From CAZSLZ01 sp964607865 (GTDB taxonomy: Bacteria > Vulcanimicrobiota > JAJTBE01 > CAZSLZ01): a stretch of 5,206 nucleotides of DNA. The translations under genes and the position numbers were made by a program. Of the stretch, positions 1 through 5,206 are shown in pieces. The stretch covers positions 1 to 5,206 of the forward strand of contig CAZSLZ010000167.1 of the NCBI GenBank assembly GCA_964607865.1, in the 5' to 3' direction. The notes beneath the pieces were generated by a model. That model saw only the letters and a program-made list of their open reading frames with translations. It made no database searches and was not told the origin of the DNA. Within the stretch, counting starts at the first letter, position 1, and the number at the start of each line of letters is the position of its first letter.

Positions 1-846
1 TATGCCTGCCGTGAAACCGAAGAATTAATGCCCCTGCCAATTACACTGGCCCACGATATGGCAAGAATGCTGGCAGCGGTCAGAAAAAACAAGGACCTGG
101 ATTATTTGCGCCCAGATGGAAAAACCCAGGTTACAGTTGAATACGACGGCGCCAAACCCAGAAGAGTTAACACCGTTATAATTTCAACCCAGCATAAACC
201 CGAAATACCCCTGGATCTTATCCGCAAAGATCTCGTCAAACAGGTGATCAAACGGGTAATTCCCGATGAACTCATCGATGATGAAACCAAGATATATATC
301 AACCCCACTGGCAGGTTTGTCCTGGGGGGCCCTCTAGCCGATACGGGGCTTACCGGAAGAAAAATCATAGTGGATACCTATGGTGGAATGGCACGTCACG
401 GAGGGGGCTGCTTCTCGGGCAAGGACCCCACCAAGGTTGACCGTTCAGCTGCCTATGCCGCCCGTTATGTGGCAAAAAACGTTGTAGCAGCAGGCCTAGC
501 CGGCCGTTGCGAGATTGCGCTGGCATATGCCATAGGAGTGGCGAACCCTGTCAGTATAGCTGTGGACACTTTTGGAACCGGCAAACTCCCTGAACACCAG
601 ATATCCAAACTTATACATGAACATTTCGATTTAAGGCCGGGAGCGGTTATAAGCAAACTTAAACTGCGAAGGCCAATATACAAACAGGTCGCCTGTTACG
701 GACATTTTGGCAGGGCCGGGCTGGACTTGCCCTGGGAAAGGCTGGACAAGGTGGAAGAACTCAAAAAAGCTGCATCCCGTTTATTCCCTCCTGAAGAAGA
801 ACACAAAAAGGAAAAATCTGAAGAAGATATAGGCCAATGGATTTAA
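1..846 (+). CDS. metK: S-adenosylmethionine synthetase, C-terminal 281 residues (5' end outside window)
   Basis: MetK joins ATP and methionine to make S-adenosylmethionine, the cell's main methyl donor, in the cytoplasm as a homo-oligomer. The frame is open from base 1, so the first in-frame ATG (28) is internal. Family members are about 390-400 residues, so roughly 115 N-terminal residues, including the GAGDQG motif, are missing. Visible family blocks, numbered from the first visible residue, are ELMPLPITLAH (8-18), RPDGKTQVT (37-45), NPTGRFVLGGP (101-111), GLTGRKIIVDTYGG (116-129), GGGCFSGKDPTKVDRSAAYAAR (134-155, phosphate and metal-binding lysines and aspartates), YAIGVANPVSI (176-186), HFDLRPG (208-214) and YGHFGR (233-238). 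The signature loop has Cys where E. coli has Ala, which the family pattern allows. The last 23 residues form a charged Glu/Lys-rich tail beyond the usual end. No sign of a frameshift. Identification is secure. Confidence 0.97.
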   Translation, partial: YACRETEELMPLPITLAHDMARMLAAVRKNKDLDYLRPDGKTQVTVEYDGAKPRRVNTVIISTQHKPEIPLDLIRKDLVKQVIKRVIPDELIDDETKIYINPTGRFVLGGPLADTGLTGRKIIVDTYGGMARHGGGCFSGKDPTKVDRSAAYAARYVAKNVVAAGLAGRCEIALAYAIGVANPVSIAVDTFGTGKLPEHQISKLIHEHFDLRPGAVISKLKLRRPIYKQVACYGHFGRAGLDLPWERLDKVEELKKAASRLFPPEEEHKKEKSEEDIGQWI

Positions 847-850
847 ACCC

Positions 851-890
851 AAAAAAAGAGGCTTCCCAACAGGGTAGCCTCTCTGATTTT
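851..890. terminator. Hairpin terminator after metK, with its better T-run on the - strand
   Basis: The arms AGAGGCT (857-863) and AGCCTCT (876-882) pair over 7 bp. After a T-T mismatch, CCC (865-867) pairs with GGG (872-874) around a four-base loop, AACA. On the + strand the stem is followed by CTGATTTTATCC, a poor T-run. On the - strand it is followed by six unpaired Ts (complement of 851-856), which is the classic intrinsic form. The hairpin starts 10 bases after the metK stop. It may end metK transcription, and it also looks well built to stop transcripts arriving from the convergent polysaccharide operon. Folding is by eye. Confidence 0.75.
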
Positions 891-967
891 ATCCTAAAAA
901 AGTGTATTAATCATACTTGCGTGGTTTCGTCAAAACCTGCAATGTCGCTGTTTTAAACGTTCGTTTT

Positions 968-1004
968 CGTCATCGCGAGAAGCGTTAAGCGACGTGGCGA
1001 TCTC
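968..1004 (+). repeat. Degenerate dispersed repeat, copy 1 (GTCATYGC...GTGGCRATCTC type)
   Basis: This 37-base unit starts CGTCATCGCGAG (968-979) and ends CGTGGCGATCTC (993-1004). Its two ends are imperfect inverted copies of each other: ATCGC at 972-976 pairs with GCGAT at 997-1001. This is the shape of a short dispersed palindromic repeat that I recognise from intergenic regions of many bacteria, with consensus near GTCATTGCGAG...GTGGCAATCTC. A second copy of the same length lies inverted at 1145-1181. The family assignment is from memory of the consensus and not from a search. The function is unknown, and it is non-coding here. Confidence 0.65.
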
Positions 1005-1020
1005 TGTACCACCCTAATTA

Positions 1021-1052
1021 AGAATTGGGGAATCCCATTTAGAATTGGGGAA
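1021..1052. repeat. Two direct copies of AGAATTGGGGAA, 20-base period
   Basis: AGAATTGGGGAA occurs exactly at 1021-1032 and again at 1041-1052, so the copies are 20 bases apart start to start. The eight bases between them are TCCCATTT, and with the first copy they make the small palindrome GGGAATCCC (1028-1036 region). Read on the - strand the block runs TGTTCCCCAATTC... from 1054. A short TG-leading end with tandem internal repeats resembles the repeated transposase-binding sites at insertion-sequence termini such as those of the IS21 family, but no transposase is present and the match is only by appearance. A regulatory site is the alternative. Confidence 0.6.
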
Positions 1053-1144
1053 CATATTGTTCGTATTATAGCTTTTTCTACCGGCAAAAATCCAGGTGCT
1101 TACTGACGCAAGTTATGTGAGTTGGAAAAAACAAGATCTAAATT

Positions 1145-1181
1145 GAGATTGCCACGGTTTCTTTCAAACTGTGCAACGACA
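1145..1181 (-). repeat. Degenerate dispersed repeat, copy 2, inverted relative to copy 1
   Basis: Read on the - strand, this 37-base unit begins TGTCGTTGCAC and ends CCGTGGCAATCTC. It is the same length as the copy at 968-1004. The ends match it well (GTC-T-GC at the start; CGTGGC-ATCTC at the finish, 11 of 12 bases), while the middle differs almost completely. The inner arms GTGGCGATCTC (994-1004) and GAGATTGCCAC (1145-1155) can pair over 11 bp with one G-U pair in RNA, so the two copies could fold the intervening 140 bases into a loop. Confidence 0.6.
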
Positions 1182-1195
1182 ATATTCGTTTAATT

Positions 1196-1234
1196 AAAAA
1201 AAACGGGCTGCCTTTTTAGACAGCCCTTTTTTTT
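1196..1234. terminator. Bidirectional intrinsic terminator at the end of the polysaccharide operon
   Basis: GGGCTG (1205-1210) pairs with CAGCCC (1221-1226) around a ten-base loop. Eight Ts follow on the + strand (1227-1234), and eight As precede it (1196-1203), giving a T8 run on the - strand after one G. The stem begins six bases after the stop codon of the Wzz-type gene, so its main job is to end the - strand operon. It also has the right form to stop + strand read-through from metK. The + strand T-run overlaps the - strand gene's stop codon by two bases. Confidence 0.9.
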
Positions 1235-2672
1235 ATTTGTTTTCATCGTCAGGGGGAGTTTCTTCCCGGTTCTCTTCCAACTGTTTAACTGCCAGAAACT
1301 GCTCCCTCTGTTTTTCATAGGCTTCCAGGGTAAACACCGTGCCCAGAGCAAATATGGTGGCCAGCAACAGGGTTACAGCGGCGTTCAACCGCAAAACAGG
1401 GCGGTATTTGTGGTCAGGAGGAACTGCTTCATCCAGTATCTGGTAATCGGTGGGATCACGGTTCGATTCGGAAATTGCGGTCTGCAATTCCATTTCCCAA
1501 TACATATAAACCTCAGAATTAACTTTTACATCCCTGAATAAACGAGTATAACCCATGGCCAAATTGGGCATTGCAGCCATTTTCTTCTCAATATCAGCTA
1601 ACTGTGATTCCACAGCTTCCTTGCTTGCCCTCAAAGCCAGAGCTTTGGTTTCCTGGTCGATGAGTTCGGGGGTAAGCTTCGACTTGATATTATTCAACCT
1701 GTTTGCTATATGCTCGCGAATTGAAGTTTTGATGTTGTTCATATCTTTTTGAAGGTTAATAACCTCGGGGTGTTCTGCAGAGTAGTTTTCCTTCTTGTTT
1801 AAATATTCTATTTCCTTATTGGTCAGTTCTGTATAATAAGAAGAAAGAGTGGAATCTTCGGAAAAAGCTGGGTATGTAAGGTTCTCTTCTGATTTTCCGC
1901 CTTGCTCGATTAATTTATCCCGTAATGAATCAGTCAGGTTCCGGGCTTCTTCATAGTTGGCGGTAACAGTAATGGCCATGGTTTTCACTTCAGAGTAATA
2001 ATTAATTAACGCCTTGGCCTCCTCGTCCACATCCAGAACACCTTTTTTCTCCTGATATTCTTTCAGCTTCTTTTCCAGCTCCTGCAGGTTCTGTCTTGCC
2101 CGTTCCTTTTGTTCCTCGGCAAAATCCAATCTTCTTTGGGAAAAAGAAATGATGGAGGTCTTGGCAAATTCCTGATATTGTTCCAGATACTCGTTGGCAA
2201 TCTGGGCAGACAACTGTGGGTTCTTAGTTACCACCTTTATTTCAATAATATCATCCTTGCTAATTTTAATTTTTACCACATCATCAACTGCATCGCGAAG
2301 CTGGGTGCGTTTCATCTTCTTGAATTTCTTTTTCCATATCTGTTCGCCGAATTTGTCAATTATTTCATCTTTAACAGTTCGGCTTTTAAGCACCGAGACG
2401 GCATAATCGCTCATATTGGAACCGCCTATGCCACTGAAAACATCCAGAACGCCGCTGTCGGAATCTCCTCCCAGCGATTTCATAATATTGCTTCCCATAT
2501 TCTGGCTGTAAGGAAAGAAAAAAGAAGATTCGGCAAGGTAGGTTTTGTTAATATTCATTATAATGGTAACCACCAAACCGATAAAACAAATTACACCAAA
2601 AATAGTTAAAAATAACTTTTTTCGCTTTTTAATTACTTCATAATATTCAAAGAAGTTAATATCATCATTCAT
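1233..2672 (-). CDS. Wzz-type polysaccharide chain-length determinant (co-polymerase), no kinase domain
   Basis: This 479-residue inner-membrane protein is of the polysaccharide co-polymerase class, which sets the chain length made by a Wzy polymerase. It has a short cytoplasmic N-terminus, membrane segment 1 (about 20-40), a large external domain, and membrane segment 2 (about 428-448) ending in a charged tail. Family marks are the IxIxxxxxxPxxAxxIANEYLEQY region (145-166), a long charged coiled coil (about 175-210), YSAEHPEVINLQ (297-308), the RLFRDVKVNSEVYMYW segment (377-392) and the Pro-rich AVPPDHKYRP just before segment 2 (416-425). It is longer than simple O-antigen Wzz proteins and resembles GumC/Wzc external domains, but it has no Walker A motif or tyrosine cluster after segment 2. 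It is the last gene of the operon, 61 bases after the Wzy-like gene. The frame is closed upstream by TAG at 2688-2690, which fixes this start. Family is well supported; exact polymer unknown. Confidence 0.9.
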   Translation of the reverse strand: MNDDINFFEYYEVIKKRKKLFLTIFGVICFIGLVVTIIMNINKTYLAESSFFFPYSQNMGSNIMKSLGGDSDSGVLDVFSGIGGSNMSDYAVSVLKSRTVKDEIIDKFGEQIWKKKFKKMKRTQLRDAVDDVVKIKISKDDIIEIKVVTKNPQLSAQIANEYLEQYQEFAKTSIISFSQRRLDFAEEQKERARQNLQELEKKLKEYQEKKGVLDVDEEAKALINYYSEVKTMAITVTANYEEARNLTDSLRDKLIEQGGKSEENLTYPAFSEDSTLSSYYTELTNKEIEYLNKKENYSAEHPEVINLQKDMNNIKTSIREHIANRLNNIKSKLTPELIDQETKALALRASKEAVESQLADIEKKMAAMPNLAMGYTRLFRDVKVNSEVYMYWEMELQTAISESNRDPTDYQILDEAVPPDHKYRPVLRLNAAVTLLLATIFALGTVFTLEAYEKQREQFLAVKQLEENREETPPDDENK

Positions 2673-2684
2673 AAAACCGGGCTT

Positions 2685-2689
2685 CTCCT
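2685..2689 (-). promoter_or_regulatory. Ribosome-binding site of the Wzz-type gene, long spacing
   Basis: AGGAG on the - strand lies 12 bases before the ATG at 2672. This is longer than the usual 5-9, but the in-frame TAG that overlaps it leaves no earlier start, and no better purine run lies nearer. The 61-base gap back to the previous gene holds no hairpin with a T-run. Confidence 0.6.
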
Positions 2690-2733
2690 ATGTTTCTAAT
2701 TCTTGCCAATTCAATATTTTATCTGAATTTCCT

Positions 2734-4152
2734 CTATGTTCTATTAACAGTCATTTCCATAGACCTATTCCGGGGACTTTTTTTCCTGCAGAAAAGATAC
2801 GCTACCACAAAGAATATAATAAAAAATGTGGTGGTAGGATGCGCAAAAAAATTACCAAAAAAGCAGAAAGCCACCGCATTCAACAGGCAACCGTAAAGGC
2901 CTATGAAAAGAGGTGAATTCCTTTTTCTCATCACCAGGTAAATCCATTGGGTAACCACTCCATAAAGAAATGGAAAAATAATGATTCCAGGCACACCGTA
3001 TTCTATATACAAACTCTCCAGGTAAGTGGAAACATTAAAATCCTGGATCAGCAAGTGGCCGCTTCCCTCAGATTCAAAACTGGCCCGAAAAATATGCTTG
3101 AACATGGTAAAAGTCCATAATGGGGCAAAAGATTGCTCTCCCAGAGAAATATTTACCGGATCATACATATTAATTACACTGTTCATATTCTCAAAATTAA
3201 AAGTTATATAAATATAGGGCATAGCTATCCAATAAAACTCTTCGGTTATATCCAGCTGCCCCAGCCTGACCAGTAACTCTGATGCAAACCTGATTTCAGC
3301 CAGGCCAATCATTCCCACAATAATGACCAGCATAATTATGGCAATTAGTTTCAGCGAAATTTTCCTTTTCTTTATGTAATTTGCAAAAACCATTACAAAA
3401 AGAATGCTGTGAAACAACAGGTCCTTGGACATAAGTGACATAACCACAAAAAAAGCCACCACCGCCATAAAAATCAGAAGAACTTTTGTGGCACCCTTGC
3501 CTTTTCCGGGCATATACTCTTTTATATAAAAATAAACCAGAGAAGGAATAATCACCAAGGTAACAGTTATGTAGTGTAGAAAATTAATTCCAAACTCGGC
3601 ATAGGCTTCGGTTTTATTCTCGGCAAATAACGGCGGAGGGCCTTCGACTGCAACTTCCAGCATAAATACCATAATTGCCAGAATAAATGCCAGAACGATG
3701 AATAAAAAGAACCGTTTCCTGCTCCACAGCCTGGCCATTGGTGGGTTTTCCCAGGTAAGTTTCAGGTTCTTCACCAGCGGGGCAACAATTAATGCCCCGA
3801 CAATAAACATTACCACATTTATTACAAAAACAAACCAGGTAAGCTGGCTCCAGGGCATCTGAATCCGGCTTAATCTCAGCGAGGTGAGCCCCAGGCTGAA
3901 AATCCAGGAAAAACCAAAAATGCCCACCGGGGCAAAAATGTCCTTGTAATAGATATATGAAGCCAGAAAAACAAAGACAGCCAGAATCATAAGCACAATG
4001 CTTTGAAAATAATGGGAGGGAATTGAATCAAAAAAGTGGGTAAACCAGTAGATCCCTCCCATGCCGAGCAGGGCAACCAACGCCAGGTAAGCCAGCCAGG
4101 CTGGAGTGGGTTCAAAAGATATTCTATTTTTTAAAGCAGTAGTTCCATCCAT
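2734..4152 (-). CDS. Wzy-like oligosaccharide repeat-unit polymerase, multi-pass membrane protein
   Basis: This 472-residue protein is almost entirely hydrophobic, with about 11-12 membrane segments (near 18-38, 49-67, 73-93, 103-126, 147-167, 187-210, 221-241, 243-258, 263-281, 386-406, 414-432, 438-455) and one large loop at about 285-380. That layout fits Wzy polymerases, which join lipid-linked repeat units on the outer face of the membrane. Local resemblances to the repeat-unit polymerase family are GPPPLFAENKTEAYAEFG (171-188) and the loop end NVSTYLESLYIEYGVPGIII (373-392), close to the family's TYLxxxYxxxGxxG pattern. Sequence in this family is poorly conserved, so the call rests on topology plus its position between a glycosyltransferase and a Wzz-type protein. 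It follows the glycosyltransferase by 21 bases in the same frame. No clear ribosome-binding site precedes the ATG and no GTG/TTG alternative lies in the gap. An O-antigen ligase of the WaaL type is the main alternative. Confidence 0.8.
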   Translation of the reverse strand: MDGTTALKNRISFEPTPAWLAYLALVALLGMGGIYWFTHFFDSIPSHYFQSIVLMILAVFVFLASYIYYKDIFAPVGIFGFSWIFSLGLTSLRLSRIQMPWSQLTWFVFVINVVMFIVGALIVAPLVKNLKLTWENPPMARLWSRKRFFLFIVLAFILAIMVFMLEVAVEGPPPLFAENKTEAYAEFGINFLHYITVTLVIIPSLVYFYIKEYMPGKGKGATKVLLIFMAVVAFFVVMSLMSKDLLFHSILFVMVFANYIKKRKISLKLIAIIMLVIIVGMIGLAEIRFASELLVRLGQLDITEEFYWIAMPYIYITFNFENMNSVINMYDPVNISLGEQSFAPLWTFTMFKHIFRASFESEGSGHLLIQDFNVSTYLESLYIEYGVPGIIIFPFLYGVVTQWIYLVMRKRNSPLFIGLYGCLLNAVAFCFFGNFFAHPTTTFFIIFFVVAYLFCRKKSPRNRSMEMTVNRT

Positions 4153-4173
4153 TTTGTAAACAGTAGTATTTCT

Positions 4174-5040
4174 TTACTTATTATTTTTCTTATAAAGATA
4201 AGCCAGTTTGGCCTTCAGAGCATAAAGAGGGCCTAATATAAAAGCTCCTATTCCAAAATTATCCTTTATAAAGGTCTGTATATCTTCGTTAAGTATATCA
4301 AAAACCTTGGGAATTTTACCAGTGGCGGCAAAATGATGATGAATTATTTTGTCATACGGCAAACTTACAATTCTGTTACGGGTCTCCCGGATTCGCAAAC
4401 ATAACTCCTCATCGGTGCAATATAAGCGGTATCTTTCATCAAAACCTTTAAGGTAACGGGCCAGCTTGGTTCTCATAAGCACCACGCAGCCGGAAATCAT
4501 ATCCACATCCACCGCCTCCTTTCCCAATCCGGAATACTCATACATTTCAGCTTCCATTAATTCATAAAAAGGCGCCAGTTTCTTCTTTACCCATTCATTC
4601 AAAAACAGATATTTATAAAAGAAATATTTTACCTTGTTGGTCCGCCTCCAGGCCGCCTGCTGCCGGGTGCCGTCAGGGTAGTAAATATTACAGTTCACCG
4701 CCCCCACATCAGAATTCATTTCTCGGCCCATATAATCAATCATCTTTAAAACGCAATCTCCCACCACTTGGGTGTCGGAATTTAAAAACAGCACATAATC
4801 TCCCTTGGCATATTTCAAGCCCTGGTTACAGGCTCTGGCAAAATATTCATTCTTTTCGTTTTCAATTAAACGTACATCAGGAAACTGTTTTTTCAACATC
4901 TCTACCGAACCGTCTTTGGAGCCGTTATCCACAACAATTATTTCATAGTCCAGAATATCCAGGGCCTTTTCCAGAGATTTCAGGCATACTCCCAGATGTT
5001 TCTTATCGTTATAATTGGGTATTACAACTGTCAATTTCAT
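4174..5040 (-). CDS. Family 2 glycosyltransferase (rhamnosyltransferase-like)
   Basis: This 288-residue cytoplasmic or membrane-associated enzyme transfers a sugar from a nucleotide donor to a growing lipid-linked glycan. It has the GT-A fold marks of the GT2 family: VVIPNYN at 5-11, EIIVVDNGSKDGS at 33-45 (donor-binding Asp), NEYFARACNQG at 64-74, LFLNSDT at 84-90 (the metal-binding site, NSD in place of DxD), PDGTRQQ at 122-128, MISGCVVLMR at 181-190, GFDERYRLYCTDEELCLR at 199-216 (catalytic-base region, acidic TDEE) and HHHF at 234-237. The order and spacing match the WbbL/rhamnosyltransferase branch, but donor and acceptor cannot be read from sequence. The C-terminus (about 262-283) is hydrophobic and may sit on the membrane. 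The ATG directly follows the upstream gene's TAA, with a ribosome-binding site inside that gene's end, so translation is probably coupled. GT2 membership is secure; the sugar is unknown. Confidence 0.93.
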   Translation of the reverse strand: MKLTVVIPNYNDKKHLGVCLKSLEKALDILDYEIIVVDNGSKDGSVEMLKKQFPDVRLIENEKNEYFARACNQGLKYAKGDYVLFLNSDTQVVGDCVLKMIDYMGREMNSDVGAVNCNIYYPDGTRQQAAWRRTNKVKYFFYKYLFLNEWVKKKLAPFYELMEAEMYEYSGLGKEAVDVDMISGCVVLMRTKLARYLKGFDERYRLYCTDEELCLRIRETRNRIVSLPYDKIIHHHFAATGKIPKVFDILNEDIQTFIKDNFGIGAFILGPLYALKAKLAYLYKKNNK

Positions 5041-5206
5041 TTATTTCTTCTCCGCTTTTTGAGGTTTTAAAAATTTCTTCAGCTTGCTGCCTGCAATATC
5101 CCTGTTTTTTTTGAAAAACTGAAACAAATTTCTGTAAAATCCAGATCCCAGATATGTCAGGGGATACATGGCATAAGCACCAGCTTTGAATTTTACCAGC
5201 TGAGGG
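5041..5206 (-). CDS. C-terminal 54 residues of an upstream operon gene, possibly another glycosyltransferase
   Basis: The - strand frame is open from the right edge to a TAA at 5041-5043, which directly abuts the next gene's ATG. The 54 visible residues start PQLVKFKAGAYAMYPLTYLG and finish with a strongly basic tail (KLKKFLKPKQAEKK). The pattern is a short hydrophobic/aromatic stretch followed by FYRNLFQFFKKNRD and a lysine-rich end. It resembles in style the membrane-hugging C-terminus of the neighbouring GT2 enzyme (GPLYALKAKLAYLYKKN), so a second glycosyltransferase is plausible from context. No catalytic motif is visible, so the function is not established. That it is a real coding end is supported by the abutting stop/start and the contained ribosome-binding site. 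Confidence 0.75.
   Translation of the reverse strand, partial: PQLVKFKAGAYAMYPLTYLGSGFYRNLFQFFKKNRDIAGSKLKKFLKPQKAEKK
5050..5053 (-). promoter_or_regulatory. Ribosome-binding site of the glycosyltransferase, inside the upstream gene
   Basis: GGAG on the - strand lies nine bases before the ATG at 5040, within the last codons of the upstream gene, whose TAA touches that ATG. This supports the chosen start and translational coupling. Confidence 0.7.

Larger units (their letters stand above)
847..1232. other. Convergent intergenic region, 386 bases, no gene seen
   Basis: This stretch lies between two convergent stops (metK at 846 and the Wzz-type gene at 1233). I find no open frame with a start and ribosome-binding site. 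Its content is a terminator at 851-890, repeat copy 1 (968-1004), the 12-base tandem (1021-1052), repeat copy 2 inverted (1145-1181) and a second terminator (1196-1234). Bases 891-967 and 1055-1144 show nothing I can name. As the genes converge, no promoter is needed here, and this is typical ground for accumulation of small repeats and insertion scars. Confidence 0.8.

Noticed and set aside
102..368. 88-codon - strand open frame inside metK
   Set aside because: It is antisense to highly conserved MetK blocks and shows no independent coding evidence.
932..967. Small inverted repeats AAAAC/GTTTT (932-936, 950-954) and AAACG/CGTTT (955-959, 962-966)
   Set aside because: The first has only five A/T-rich pairs and the second has a two-base loop. 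Both are expected by chance in AT-rich intergenic DNA.
968..1181. A possible CRISPR-like array or structured RNA gene in the intergenic region
   Set aside because: There are only two repeat units, in opposite orientation and with different cores, and the 12-base tandem has only two copies with an eight-base spacer. Neither fits a CRISPR array, and no promoter-plus-structure signal supports an RNA gene.
2109..2609. 166-codon open frame on the + strand opposite the Wzz-type gene
   Set aside because: It lies wholly antisense to a well-supported gene, its translation shows no recognisable domain, and it is best explained as a shadow of that gene's codon use.
2690..2896. 68-codon + strand open frame spanning the Wzy-Wzz gap
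   Set aside because: It is mostly antisense to the hydrophobic C-terminus of the Wzy-like gene. The hydrophobic/basic composition follows from that, and no ribosome-binding site or family match is evident.

Overview
This window looks like bacterial chromosome with two convergent parts. The + strand carries the 3' end of a housekeeping gene, S-adenosylmethionine synthetase (metK). The - strand carries the downstream end of a surface-polysaccharide operon. The MetK sequence and the low-to-moderate GC content fit an anaerobic Firmicutes-type or related lineage, but this assignment is an impression from protein style, not a measurement. The dispersed-repeat fragments of the GTCATTGC...GTGGCAATCTC type occur in many unrelated bacteria and do not settle the taxonomy.

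Layout: metK (1-846, 5' end outside the window) is followed by a 386-base intergenic region (847-1232). That region holds a hairpin terminator just after metK, two degenerate inverted copies of a 37-base dispersed repeat, a 12-base direct repeat at exact 20-base period between them, and a second hairpin terminator with T-runs on both sides. The - strand operon then reads, in order of transcription: the C-terminal 54 residues of an unidentified protein (5206-5041), a family 2 glycosyltransferase (5040-4174), a multi-pass membrane protein of the Wzy / oligosaccharide repeat-unit polymerase type (4152-2734), and a Wzz-type chain-length determinant without a kinase domain (2672-1233). Gaps between these genes are 0, 21 and 61 bases, with no terminator seen between them, so they are probably one transcript whose promoter lies beyond the right edge.

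Working together (inference from family roles): the glycosyltransferase would add a sugar to a lipid-linked repeat unit on the cytoplasmic side, the Wzy-like protein would polymerise flipped units on the outer face of the membrane, and the Wzz-like protein would set chain length. No flippase, initiating transferase or export gene is in the window; they would be expected upstream of the operon part seen here. I found no RNA gene, CRISPR array, intact mobile element or convincingly new system. The most interesting part is the repeat-rich convergent intergenic region.
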